NCBI RefSeq assembly: GCF_001425905.1
Contig: NZ_LMDY01000013.1
Location: 378,177 to 442,176 of the forward strand
Direction of reading: 5' to 3'
DNA: 64,000 bases
Source: Methylibium sp. Root1272
GTDB taxonomy: Bacteria > Pseudomonadota > Gammaproteobacteria > Burkholderiales > Burkholderiaceae_C
In this document: in pieces, positions 26,995 to 34,991 of the stretch
How positions within the stretch are numbered: position 1 is the stretch's first letter
Layout of the letters: each line of letters begins with the position of its first letter
Made by a program: the position numbers and the translations under genes
Notes under the pieces: generated by a model
Seen by the model: only the letters and a program-made list of their open reading frames with translations
Databases searched by the model: none
What the model was told of the DNA's origin: nothing

Positions 26995-27957
26995 TTAGTG
27001 CATAGGCCTGCTCGGCGCGGGAGGACGGGCCCCACCCCCTCGTTCGAGAAGAAAGGCGCTCAGCGGAACGAGCGACGCCGCGGCGGCTTCCTCCTGCGGG
27101 AGATGGCCCACGTCGGGCAGCGAGACCAGGCGACTGTCCGGCACGACTTTCAGATAGTCGGCTGCGTTCGCGAACGGGATCATCGCGTCGCGTTCGCCCC
27201 AGATCAGCAGCGTCGGAGCCCGGATGGCAGCGAGCAGCGGACCCGGGTCGACCAGCACCGTCTGCCGCAGCCGCGCGAGCAAGGCCAGCCGCGTGCCGGG
27301 CCCCAGCATGAGGTCGTGGTAGCGGGTGGTGAGTTCGTCGGTCAGCGCGTTCGGGTCGGCGTAGGCCGGCTGCAGGTTCATGCGAAGCAGCGGCCTGGGC
27401 AGCACCCAGCGCATGAGCCCGAGCGCGGCCGGCACCGTGGCCGGCGTGCCGTACGCGAAGCCCGGGCTCGCGAATCCGTCCGGCGACACGAGCACGAGCC
27501 GGTCCACGCGCTCGGGATATCGGGCGGCGAAGGTCCAGGCAATGCGCCCGCCGATCGAGTGCCCCACGAGGTGGGTGCGTTGCAGGCCGAGGTGGTCCAT
27601 CAGCGCCAACAGCAGTTCGATGCTGCGTGCGTCGGTGTAGTCGCCGGTGGGGTCCGGCGCGCTCAGGCCGCTGCCGGGCAGATCGAAGCGGATCACCCGG
27701 TGCGTGGTGCTCAGGCCGTGGGCCCACGGCTCCCAGGTGTGCAGGCTCGCGCCGAAGCCATGGACGAGGATGACGGCGGGCGCCTCGCGTGGGCCGGTGT
27801 CGCGCACATGGAGCCGCCAGCCGGCCAGCGGGATCAGGTCGCCGGGCTCGGCGAGGTACCTGGACTCGAGCTGGCTTCGTTCCTTGTCGGGCGTCCAGAG
27901 CGCGTAGGCGCACAGCGCCACGGCCAACAACAGAACGAACAGCAGGACCGACTTCAT
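26995..27957 (-). CDS. Membrane-anchored alpha/beta hydrolase
   Basis: A 320-residue alpha/beta-fold hydrolase. An N-terminal hydrophobic helix (VLLFVLLLAVALCAYALW) anchors it to the membrane or serves as a signal. The oxyanion region VILVHGFGASLHTWEPW, nucleophile elbow HLVGHSIGGRIAW and the late LPDVGHLPQEE histidine give a complete Ser-Asp-His set. The substrate is unknown; the layout resembles epoxide hydrolase and lipase-like proteins. It stands alone, 66 bp upstream of metY on the same strand. Confidence 0.9.
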   Translation of the reverse strand: MKSVLLFVLLLAVALCAYALWTPDKERSQLESRYLAEPGDLIPLAGWRLHVRDTGPREAPAVILVHGFGASLHTWEPWAHGLSTTHRVIRFDLPGSGLSAPDPTGDYTDARSIELLLALMDHLGLQRTHLVGHSIGGRIAWTFAARYPERVDRLVLVSPDGFASPGFAYGTPATVPAALGLMRWVLPRPLLRMNLQPAYADPNALTDELTTRYHDLMLGPGTRLALLARLRQTVLVDPGPLLAAIRAPTLLIWGERDAMIPFANAADYLKVVPDSRLVSLPDVGHLPQEEAAAASLVPLSAFLLERGGGARPPAPSRPMH

Positions 27958-28021
27958 GGTGCGCCTTGTCGAGGGCCACGGGGAAGCCGGACCCTAACCC
28001 GGTTGCGGGCCTCGCCGCGAC

Positions 28022-28270
28022 TCAGCGGTAGAACGCCTCCACCTTGCCCTTGAGCTTGATCATCAGCGGCTTGCCCTTGCGGTCCAGCGTGCGGCCGGCC
28101 GGCACCTTGACCCAGCCTTCGCTGAGGCAGTACTCCTCGACGTCGAAGCGCTCCTTGTCGTTCAGGCGGATGCCGATCTCGTGTTCGAACACGGCCGCGA
28201 CATGGTGCGGACTGGACGGGTCGACGGACAGCCGGTCGGGCAAGGCGGGCGTGGCAGGGGCTTCGGTCAT
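28022..28270 (-). CDS. DUF3297 family protein
   Basis: An 82-residue protein that matches the small DUF3297 family in length and in the motif order LSVDPSSPHHVAAVFEHEIG, RLNDKERFDVEEYCLSEGW and GKPLMIKLKGKVEAFY. No function has been assigned to this family. I chose the ATG at 28270 (MTEAPATPAL), since the longer ORF upstream has no family support. It has host-like base composition. Confidence 0.88.
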   Translation of the reverse strand: MTEAPATPALPDRLSVDPSSPHHVAAVFEHEIGIRLNDKERFDVEEYCLSEGWVKVPAGRTLDRKGKPLMIKLKGKVEAFYR

Positions 28271-28339
28271 GGGCAGCCTCGGAAGGGTGGCAAGGGAGAG
28301 TCCTCGATTGTCGAGGACGGGGCTCACCCGCGTCGGGCC

Positions 28340-28669
28340 CTAGCCGACGCTGAGGTTGCAGTCGCAGCCGCGCCCGGCGGAGATCGAGCGCCGGGCCCAG
28401 CGCCCGAGCGCCGGGGCGAGCCAGCGCACCGCCTTCGGCAGAAAGCGGGACGGCTGCTCGATCAGTCCGCAGCGGTAGAGCCCGCCGCCGACGTCGCCGT
28501 CACCGGCCTCGCGCCACAGCAGTGCGGCGCAGGCGCCCCGGGTGCGGCGGCTCACCAGCACGCCGGCTGGGCAAGGCTCGCTGGCGCAGCAGACGCCGCA
28601 GCCGTTGCAGGGCTGGCCGGCGGCCGGCTTCGGCGGCGCGTCGACGTGGAGCTGGATGACTGCGTGCAT
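28340..28669 (-). CDS. Cysteine-rich small protein, ferredoxin-like motif
   Basis: A 109-residue protein with the cluster CNGCGVCCASEPCP near the N-terminus, later cysteines in RGACAALLWR, LYRCGLIEQ and RGCDCNLSVG at the very end. This arrangement suggests binding of an iron-sulfur cluster or metal. Proteins with the same PAAGQPCNGCGVCCASEPCP start are found as hypothetical proteins in Burkholderiales (from memory; not verified). No signal peptide is seen. The gene lies next to the DUF3297 gene on the same strand. Confidence 0.75.
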   Translation of the reverse strand: MHAVIQLHVDAPPKPAAGQPCNGCGVCCASEPCPAGVLVSRRTRGACAALLWREAGDGDVGGGLYRCGLIEQPSRFLPKAVRWLAPALGRWARRSISAGRGCDCNLSVG

Positions 28670-28737
28670 CGGTCCATGTTCGCCGCGATCGCGCCGCGGC
28701 GATGGCCGGAACAGCGCGGTGGGTCGGGGTCATTCAC

Positions 28738-28800
28738 GGCCGGGCGGTTGGCGATGCTGCCCCCGAGGTACTTTGCGCATGCAGCTCGACTGCGGCGCGT
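28738..28800 (-). pseudogene. Decayed fragment of a DUF3943-like gene
   Basis: About 60 bp closely resemble 29678-29740 inside the intact DUF3943 gene. They share an identical 18-mer (28744-28761 and 29683-29700), followed by similar sequence with small indels. One minus-strand frame reads KYLGGSIANRPAVND, against QKYFLGSIANRAAGRDDI in the intact protein, then shifts frame. It looks like the remnant of a paralogous outer-membrane gene. No larger part of the gene is recognisable around it. Confidence 0.55.
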
Positions 28801-29460
28801 CGGCCATGGGTTGAAGTCCGCAGAGGTCTGCTTTCGTGCCGCGCGCGCGCGTCGCGGCAGGCGCTGCCCGCTGGGGGCTCAGGCTGGGGCGGTCGGCCTT
28901 GCAGGCCGACTGCACTGCGATGCTCGCGCCAGGGTCGTGCCGCAGAACTCACTGCGCGCCCTGCGGGCGCTCCGTTCAGACAACTGCGGCAAGTCAGTTC
29001 ACGAAGCGCGCTGGCGCGCGCCGACCCTGACGCTGTGCTTCTCGTCGCCCCAGACATCGCCCCAAGCGGGCAGCGCCTGCCGCGACCACCACCACCGGTG
29101 GCCTGCGGGTCGAACACCACTGCGGCTCAGCAAAGGCCGCCTGCCCGGGCTCGCCTTTGCCGCACCGATACCGGCGCCGCGAAGAGCTCCGGAAGAGCTT
29201 CTTCAGCGGCATCCGAACAGGGCTCAGTTCGCGAGCTGCTTTGAAGGGGACTCCATCCGTGCGCCAGTCTCTCTCGTCTGGTGGCGCCGATTGCGCGCCA
29301 GGCGTCGTCGACGCTTCGTGCGCCCGGGAAGTTACTGGTCTCCTATCCGAGTCGGGTGTCGCAGGTGGCGATGGTGTGAGGCCTTTCACCGGCCCCGGAA
29401 TGGGTGCGGAGATATCGATCGAGGTTGCCGTCGACGGCAGCGAGTTGAGATATGCCGCAC
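28801..29460. other. Non-coding stretch, possibly dispersed repeat DNA
   Basis: No convincing gene lies here. Open frames on both strands exist because of high GC but show no family motif and no coding-type third-position bias. The plus-strand frame rich in Arg, Ala, Ser and Cys reminds me of repeated islands often annotated as hypothetical proteins in Burkholderiales, but I cannot check copy number. The 14-bp palindrome TGCCGTCGACGGCA (29426-29439) lies just past the DUF3943 stop. It may be its transcription end or a repeat core. Confidence 0.4.
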
Positions 29461-30960
29461 TCAGTGCGCGGACGGCTCCCGCCACTCCACCGCCCCGAAG
29501 CCATCGGCGCCGAGCAGCGTGTAGTAGAGGCCCACGGTGCCCAGCGTCTGCGTGCGGTCGCCGACGCCGGGGTAGTTGGCGTCGCGGTGCGACCAGACGT
29601 ACTTCACGCCCACGGCGTGCCGCTTGTGGAGGCGCCAGTTGAAGGCGGTGTCGACGCGGGTGATGTCGTCGCGCCCGGCCGCGCGGTTGGCGATGCTGCC
29701 GAGGAAGTACTTCTGCGCCTGCAGGTCGACCGAGGCGCGGTCACCGGCGATCAGCCGCAGCGCGAGGCTCAGGCGCGGCGCCATGCCGTAGTGGTAGTCG
29801 CGGTCCTCGGTGGTGCGGCGCAGCGTGCTGGCGGCCGAGTAGCCCAGGCCCGCGAGCACCGTGCCCTGCAGCGCCAGCCGCTCGGAGGCCCACCACTGCC
29901 CGGTCGTGCCGAGCGACAGCGCGGTGGTCGAGAGATTGAAGATCTGCGGCGCCAGGTAGTCGTAGCTGCCGTACAGGCCCCACAGGCCACGGACGTTGTC
30001 GCCGATCGCGTAGTCGGTGCCGAACAGCAGGCCGCGGGTGGCCAGCGTCTCCACGCCGTTGGCGCTGGAGGCGGCGGCGTGGAAGCTGAAGTAGTCGAAC
30101 GGGCGGCGGTAGGTGTAGCCGTCCTTGCCGGGCAAGCCGTAGTCGAGCGCGAAGTCGATCACCGCCTCGTCGCGTTCCAGGTCGCGCGAGCTGCCCAGGT
30201 TGTCCTGCGCCGCGCGGGCGACGCCGAGGCGCAGCCGGCTGTAGTAGACCGGGTCGTTGTCGACGAAGGCGCCTTCGAAGCGCGAGCCGAAGGTGAGGCG
30301 CGTGAAGCCCAGCGAGGGCGAGATGCCGGCGGCGATCGCCTCGCGCCAGGGGCGCGACAGGCCGCCCGGGCCGTTGAGCACCAGATGGGCCATGCGGAAC
30401 AGCGGTTCGCCCAGGAAGCTGCCGGCGATGCCGCTGGCGATCTGGTCGTTGTACGACGGCGGCGTCTGCTCGCCGAGAATCTCCCAGCCCACGCTGCCGG
30501 CGAAGGTGTAGCCGGCGGCTTCCCAATAGCTCAGGCCGCTCGCGCGGGCCGCCCCGTGGTACAGCGAGCCCTGGTAGGGGTGGGCGAACTGGTTGATGTC
30601 GAACGGGTCGTTGTCGACCACCCACGGCCCGCGCAGGTTGCGGCGGATCGACGCGCGGCTGACGTCGTAATCGGACGTGCCGCTGAAGCGCCGGTTGTAG
30701 CGGTTCAGCAGGAAGTCGAAGCCGATGATCTGCAGCGCCGGGATGACGTAGCTTTTGTCGGGTGCGCTGGCGGCGCTGGCGGCGCTGGCAGCAGGTTCAG
30801 GCGCTGGCGGTTCGGTCGTGCGATCGCGCAACTCGGCACCGGCTCCGTCGGGAGCGTCTGCTGCGCCGAAGGACGGTGCGGTGAGCAGGAGGCCGAGCGC
30901 GGCGATGACGCACGGCCAGGTTCGAGGCGGTCGCGTGGGAAGGATGGGGAAACAGGGCAT
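29461..30960 (-). CDS. DUF3943 outer-membrane protein
   Basis: A 499-residue exported protein. A signal peptide (PRTWPCVIAALGLLLTAPSFGA) precedes an Ala/Pro-rich linker. The DUF3943 region contains NRYNRRFSGTSDYDVSRAS and DNDPFDINQFAHPYQGSLYH. The rest alternates in short amphipathic stretches ending in aromatic residues, as in a beta-barrel (LGTVGLYYTLLGADGFGAVEW). Its function is unknown; DUF3943 members are often envelope-associated. The ATG at 30960 fits the signal peptide. A small degraded partial copy lies about 0.9 kb downstream. Confidence 0.85.
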   Translation of the reverse strand: MPCFPILPTRPPRTWPCVIAALGLLLTAPSFGAADAPDGAGAELRDRTTEPPAPEPAASAASAASAPDKSYVIPALQIIGFDFLLNRYNRRFSGTSDYDVSRASIRRNLRGPWVVDNDPFDINQFAHPYQGSLYHGAARASGLSYWEAAGYTFAGSVGWEILGEQTPPSYNDQIASGIAGSFLGEPLFRMAHLVLNGPGGLSRPWREAIAAGISPSLGFTRLTFGSRFEGAFVDNDPVYYSRLRLGVARAAQDNLGSSRDLERDEAVIDFALDYGLPGKDGYTYRRPFDYFSFHAAASSANGVETLATRGLLFGTDYAIGDNVRGLWGLYGSYDYLAPQIFNLSTTALSLGTTGQWWASERLALQGTVLAGLGYSAASTLRRTTEDRDYHYGMAPRLSLALRLIAGDRASVDLQAQKYFLGSIANRAAGRDDITRVDTAFNWRLHKRHAVGVKYVWSHRDANYPGVGDRTQTLGTVGLYYTLLGADGFGAVEWREPSAH

Positions 30961-31056
30961 GGGCGCATGCTCTCCGGCGGCCGCCGCACGGTCTGTCGGA
31001 CGACGCGCCCGGCGCGTGTCGGACGGCGCTCGCTGCGGCGGCCGACAATCGCTGCC

Positions 31057-31302
31057 ATGGCGAAACCCATCCCCCGTCTGACCGCCGCGGAAATCCAGCG
31101 CGTGATCGCCACCGCATGGGACGACCGGCCGCCGTTCAGCGCGGTGCTGCGCGAGCACGGCCTGTCGCACGGCGAGCTGGTTCAGCTGCTCAAGCGCGAG
31201 CTCACGCCCAATGCCTACAAGGTCTGGGTCGCGCGGACCAAGGCGGCACCGGCCCGCTCGGCTGCGCCAGCACGCCGCGCGCCGCCGAAGGCCGCGCGCT
31301 GA
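31057..31302 (+). CDS. TIGR03643 (DUF2805) family protein
   Basis: An 81-residue protein beginning MAKPIPRLTAAEIQRVIATA, followed by WDDRPPFSAVLREHGLSHGE and RELTPNAYKVWVART. This matches the small TIGR03643/DUF2805 family, which is widespread and of unknown function. The tail is basic and Ala/Pro-rich (APARSAAPARRAPPKAAR), and may bind nucleic acid or be disordered. Its gene diverges from the DUF3943 gene and converges with proQ, 7 bp away. Confidence 0.9.
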   Translation: MAKPIPRLTAAEIQRVIATAWDDRPPFSAVLREHGLSHGELVQLLKRELTPNAYKVWVARTKAAPARSAAPARRAPPKAAR

Positions 31303-31309
31303 GCCGGTC

Positions 31310-32068
31310 TCAGCGGCCCGGCCGGCCGGGCCCGGGCGGCCGGCGGCGCGCGCCGGAAGGCCGTGCGCCGCGCGGATCGCGATCGCCCCGCGCGGCGTCG
31401 CCCGGCTGCGGTCGCTGCTGGGGCGGCCGTTGCGGTTGCGGCTGCGAGGCGCGCCGGTCCCGCTCTTCGCGCGCCAGGGCGAGCCCGGCGTCGAGGTCCG
31501 TTTCCGTGAGCCCCTTGAGCGCGCAGAAGTTGGCCCGCGTCAGCGTGCTGGTTTCGTAGGCCCGCAACAGCGCCGCGCGCTCGCGCTGCGCCGCCTCGGC
31601 CGCGCTGTGAGCCTGCCGGGCTTCGTCGTGTGCCGCGCGCTGCGCCTGGCGCTCCGCCGCGCGGCGTGCGTCGTGTAGCGCGCGGCGGCGTTCCAGCTCG
31701 CCGGTGGCGGCCGTGCGGTGCAGATCGGCCACGTCGCCGGCCGGCTGGCCGTCGAGGTCGACGCGCTGCGCGGCGCCCACCAGCGCCTTCAGGTAGGCGG
31801 TGCTGGTCGTGTGCCGGTGCAGGAAGGCCGACAGCGACTTCTTGGTGAACACGCCCGGAGCCCGCTGCTGGATGTCGGCCTGGATGCCGAGCTTCAGCGG
31901 CAGGAACACGCCGGGGCCGAAGGCGGCCGGAAACAAGGGGGCGAGTTGCGCGGCCGTCGCGGCGGGCGAAGCGGTCGGCGTGCTTGCGGCCGGTGCGGCC
32001 GGTGTCTCGTCCGTCGGGGCGGCAGCAGGGGCATCGCTCTCGGTGGGCGGCAGGGGGTGATCGGACAC
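31310..32068 (-). CDS. ProQ/FinO-domain RNA-binding protein
   Basis: A 252-residue protein with a ProQ/FinO domain at about residues 55-130 (LFPAAFGPGVFLPLKLGIQA, FLHRHTTSTAYLKALV, ADLHRTAA). ProQ domains bind structured RNAs and sRNAs. N- and C-terminal tails are low in complexity and basic (QPQRPPQQRPQPGDAARGDR), and a charged coiled-coil-like segment (RRAAERQAQRAAHDEARQAH) links them. I use the GTG at 32068; an ATG at about 32158 in frame, with AGGG ahead of it, would add 30 residues. It diverges from the TetR gene. Confidence 0.85.
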   Translation of the reverse strand: MSDHPLPPTESDAPAAAPTDETPAAPAASTPTASPAATAAQLAPLFPAAFGPGVFLPLKLGIQADIQQRAPGVFTKKSLSAFLHRHTTSTAYLKALVGAAQRVDLDGQPAGDVADLHRTAATGELERRRALHDARRAAERQAQRAAHDEARQAHSAAEAAQRERAALLRAYETSTLTRANFCALKGLTETDLDAGLALAREERDRRASQPQPQRPPQQRPQPGDAARGDRDPRGARPSGARRRPPGPGRPGR

Positions 32069-32190
32069 GGTGAGGCGGCGGGGCAGGGTCGGTGGCGGAT
32101 TGTCGCTGCAGCGGCGAGCGCCGCGCTGCAGGCCGCCGCGACCGGCGAGGCGGGTCATGGCCCTGCCGCGATGCGGGAGAAACGGATTGA

Positions 32191-32208
32191 ATATGATGAC
32201 CGTCATAT
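32191..32208 (+). promoter_or_regulatory. Predicted TetR autoregulatory operator
   Basis: ATATGATGACCGTCATAT contains the palindrome ATGAC-C-GTCAT (32196-32206), nested in wider arms ATATGA/TCATAT. It ends at the start codon of the TetR gene (ATG 32207). The ATGAC half-sites recur upstream of the SDR gene. Confidence 0.6.
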
Positions 32209-32827
32209 GAAAGCGCAGTCCAAGCCGTCCGCCCGTCGCAGCAGCCCGCCGTCGACCGAGCCGTCGCGCAAGGACCTCACGCGCGAGCGCATCGTCGGCA
32301 CGGCCGCGCGCGCCATCCGCCGCAGTGGCTACGACGGCACCGGCGTGGCCGATCTGATGAAGGAAGCCGGCCTGACGCACGGCGGCTTCTACGCCCACTT
32401 CGCGTCGCGCACCGCGTTGCTGGCGGAGGCGGCCGACCGGGCCGGAGCCGACAGCGCCGCACATCTGCGGGGCGTGGTCGCAGGCCTGCCGCCGGCGCAG
32501 GCGCTGGACGCGCTGATCGACCACTACCTGTCCGACGCGCACCTGAAGTCGGCCGAGCTGGGCTGTCCGCTGGCGGCGCTGGCCTGCGAGACACCGCGCC
32601 AGGCGCCCGAAGTGCGTGCTGCCGCGACGCGCCGCCTGAAGGAGACGATCGACCTGGTGGCGCAGTTGCTGCCAGGGCGCAGCGCGCCCGAGGCCCGTGC
32701 CGAGGCGATGGCCGTGGTCGGCAGCCTGGTCGGCGCCATGTCGCTGGCGCGCGCCGTCGACGATCCGCGTCTGTCGCGGGCGTTGCGAGAGGCCTGCCGG
32801 CAGTCCCTGAAACACCGCCGGGGTTGA
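32207..32827 (+). CDS. TetR family transcriptional regulator
   Basis: A 206-residue repressor-type protein. The helix-turn-helix is GYDGTGVADLMKEAGLTHGG plus FYAHFASRTALLAEA, typical of the AefR/NemR branch. A basic N-terminal extension of about 25 residues precedes it. The C-terminal ligand domain includes ELGCPLAALACETPRQ, whose two cysteines could sense electrophiles, as in NemR. The gene has a palindromic operator overlapping its start. The SDR gene follows after 92 bp with a related palindrome, so the SDR is the likely target. Confidence 0.92.
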   Translation: MKAQSKPSARRSSPPSTEPSRKDLTRERIVGTAARAIRRSGYDGTGVADLMKEAGLTHGGFYAHFASRTALLAEAADRAGADSAAHLRGVVAGLPPAQALDALIDHYLSDAHLKSAELGCPLAALACETPRQAPEVRAAATRRLKETIDLVAQLLPGRSAPEARAEAMAVVGSLVGAMSLARAVDDPRLSRALREACRQSLKHRRG

Positions 32828-32866
32828 CCGCCGATCTGCAGGCGGCGCAACCCGGCTTTCGTCCGA

Positions 32867-32886
32867 CGCATGACGGTCGTCATGCG
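32867..32886 (+). promoter_or_regulatory. Second palindrome with ATGAC half-sites, ahead of SDR
   Basis: CGCATGAC (32867-32874) and GTCATGCG (32879-32886) form a perfect 8-bp inverted repeat with a 4-nt spacer. It shares ATGAC/GTCAT half-sites with the operator at 32196-32206 but with wider spacing. It lies 33 bp before the SDR start codon. Confidence 0.55.
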
Positions 32887-32919
32887 AATTCACCCGCTCA
32901 TCTCCTGGAAGGACACCTC

Positions 32920-33618
32920 ATGAAGATCAAGGACTCCGTCGCGCTGGTCACCGGCGCCAACCGCGGCCTCGGCCGTGCCTTCGCCGCCGCGCTGCTGGCC
33001 GGTGGCGCCCGCAAGGTCTACGCCGCTGCGCGCGATCCGGCCAGCGTCACGCTTGCCGGCGTCACGCCGGTCAAGCTGGATGTGACGAACGCGCAGCAGG
33101 CCGTGGCGCTGGCCCGCGAGCTCGGCGACGTGTCGCTGCTGATCAACAACGCCGGCATCCTGCGCGGCGCCGGCTTGCTGGAAGCCGGCTCGGTGGAGGC
33201 GGCGCGTGCCGAGATGGAAACGCACTTCTTCGGCCCGCTGCAACTGAGCCAGGCCTTCGCGCCGGTGCTCGCGCGCAACGGCGGCGGCGCCATCCTCAAC
33301 GTGCTGTCGGTGCTGAGCTGGATCAGCATGCCGGGCGTCAGCACCTACTGTGCGTCGAAGGCGGCCGAATGGTCGCTGACCAACGGCCTGCGCAACGAGC
33401 TGCGCGCGCAGGGCACGCAGGTCGTCGGCCTGCACGTGGGCTACATGGACACCGACATGGTCCGCGGCGTCGACGCCGCGAAGTCCGCGCCCGAGGACGT
33501 GGTGCGCCAGGCCTTCGCGGTGCTCGAGTCCGGCGGCTACGAGGTACTGGCCGACGAGATCAGCCGTCAGGTGCGCCAGGGCCTGTCGGCCGAGCCGGCG
33601 GTCTACGCGGGGAGTTGA
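32920..33618 (+). CDS. SDR family oxidoreductase
   Basis: A 232-residue short-chain dehydrogenase. The cofactor motif is VTGANRGLGRAF (TGxxxGxG), NNAG lies in SLLINNAGILRGAG, and the catalytic Tyr-Lys pair in STYCASKAAEW (YxxxK). It acts with NAD(P)H on an unknown carbonyl or alcohol. The ATG at 32920 follows GGAAGGA. The TetR gene just upstream and the shared half-site palindromes suggest induction by the same ligand, often an electrophile or aldehyde in such pairs. Confidence 0.93.
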   Translation: MKIKDSVALVTGANRGLGRAFAAALLAGGARKVYAAARDPASVTLAGVTPVKLDVTNAQQAVALARELGDVSLLINNAGILRGAGLLEAGSVEAARAEMETHFFGPLQLSQAFAPVLARNGGGAILNVLSVLSWISMPGVSTYCASKAAEWSLTNGLRNELRAQGTQVVGLHVGYMDTDMVRGVDAAKSAPEDVVRQAFAVLESGGYEVLADEISRQVRQGLSAEPAVYAGS

Positions 33619-33759
33619 CGCACGACGGCGAGCGAGTGCGCGAGCACGACGCTCGTCCGCAATCGCGTTCGCCGCAGATCGACACGCGGTTTCCTTCGTT
33701 GGCGCGCCGCGGCGGGCCGCAGAGACTGAGATCCCGTCTCTGCCGTCCGCCGTGCGCTC

Positions 33760-34986
33760 ATGACCCAGGTTCTTCCACTGCAACGCCGCGCGCCGGCCGC
33801 ACGCCTCCCGAGTGACGAACCTGCCGCGTACGACATCGTCGCGGCCACCGAGACGCTCGCGCAGCAGCTCGCGGCCACCGCCGTCGAGCGCGACCGCCGT
33901 GGCGGTCACGCTGCGCACGAGCGCGAGCTGATCCGCGCCAGCGGCCTGCTCGCGCTCACCATCCCGCGCGAGCTGGGCGGGCTCGGCGCCGACTGGCCGG
34001 TGTACTACCGCAGCCTGCGCCGGCTGGCGCAGGCCGACAGCGCGCTCGCGCACCTGTTCGGCTTCCATCACCTGCAGGTCGCCGGCCTGCTGCTCTACGG
34101 TAGCGCGGCGCAGCAGCAGCGCGTGCTGAAGGAGACCACGGCCGGCTCGCTGTTCTGGGGCAATGCGCTGAATCCGGCCGACAAGCGCGCGCTGGCCACG
34201 CCCACCGACGGCGGCTGGCGCCTGAACGGCCCCAAGAGCTTCTGCTCGGGCGCGGTGGGATCGGACCGTCTGACGGTCTCGGGCTGGCACGCCGAGACGC
34301 AGAGCCTGCTGATCGCGGTGCTGCCCACGCAGCGCGAGGGCGTCGCCGTGCTCAGCGACTGGGACGCCTTCGGCCAGAAGCAGACCGACAGCGGCACGGT
34401 CGAGTTCGACGACGTCTTCGTGCCGCACGATGACGTGCTGGTCGCGCCCGGCACGGTGCAGACGCCGCGCGCGACGCTGCGCTCGCAGGTAGCGCAACTG
34501 ATCATGGCCAATCTCTACCTGGGCATCGCCCTCGGTGCCTATGACGAGGCGCGGCGCTACACGCGCGAACAGTCGCAGCCGTGGTTCGCGTCCGGCGTGG
34601 CCGCCGCCGCCGACGACCCCTATGTGCAGCACCGCTACGGCGAGCTGTGGCTGCTGGTGCGCCCGGCGGTGGCCGTGGCCGACGCCGCCGCCGCGCGGCT
34701 CGATCTCGCACTGCGCCAGGGCGAGTCGCTCGGCGCCGCCGACCGCGGCGAGGTGGCCATCGCCGTGGCCGAGGCCAAGGTGCTGTCGCACCGCGCCGCC
34801 ATCGAGGTGAGCTCGCAGCTGTTCGAGCTGACCGGCGCGCGCTCCACCTCGGCGCGCCACGGGCTCGACCGCTATTGGCGCAACGCGCGGGTGCACACGC
34901 TGCACGACCCGGTCGACTACAAGCTGCGCGACCTCGGCCGCCACCAGCTCGACGGCCGCGTGCCGGACCCGACCTCGTACTCGTGA
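33760..34986 (+). CDS. SfnB/DszC-like flavin-dependent monooxygenase
   Basis: A 408-residue protein with the acyl-CoA dehydrogenase fold of the SfnB/DszC branch. Family-like stretches are LLALTIPRELGGLGADWPVY, DSALAHLFGFHHLQV, FWGNALNP and LTGARSTSARHGLDRYWRNA. This branch oxygenates sulfur or nitrogen compounds with reduced flavin instead of dehydrogenating acyl-CoA; SfnB itself is tied to dimethyl sulfone use. It starts the sulfonate operon and stops 5 bp before the next gene. A short hairpin (AGAGAC 33721-33726, GTCTCT 33736-33741) lies just upstream. Confidence 0.88.
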   Translation: MTQVLPLQRRAPAARLPSDEPAAYDIVAATETLAQQLAATAVERDRRGGHAAHERELIRASGLLALTIPRELGGLGADWPVYYRSLRRLAQADSALAHLFGFHHLQVAGLLLYGSAAQQQRVLKETTAGSLFWGNALNPADKRALATPTDGGWRLNGPKSFCSGAVGSDRLTVSGWHAETQSLLIAVLPTQREGVAVLSDWDAFGQKQTDSGTVEFDDVFVPHDDVLVAPGTVQTPRATLRSQVAQLIMANLYLGIALGAYDEARRYTREQSQPWFASGVAAAADDPYVQHRYGELWLLVRPAVAVADAAAARLDLALRQGESLGAADRGEVAIAVAEAKVLSHRAAIEVSSQLFELTGARSTSARHGLDRYWRNARVHTLHDPVDYKLRDLGRHQLDGRVPDPTSYS

Positions 34987-34991
34987 GCGCC

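Noticed and set aside
28702-29244. 180-residue plus-strand frame in the gap before the DUF3943 gene
   Set aside because: Low-complexity Arg/Ala/Ser composition, no ribosome-binding site, no motif and overlapping open frames on the other strand. Treated as non-coding.
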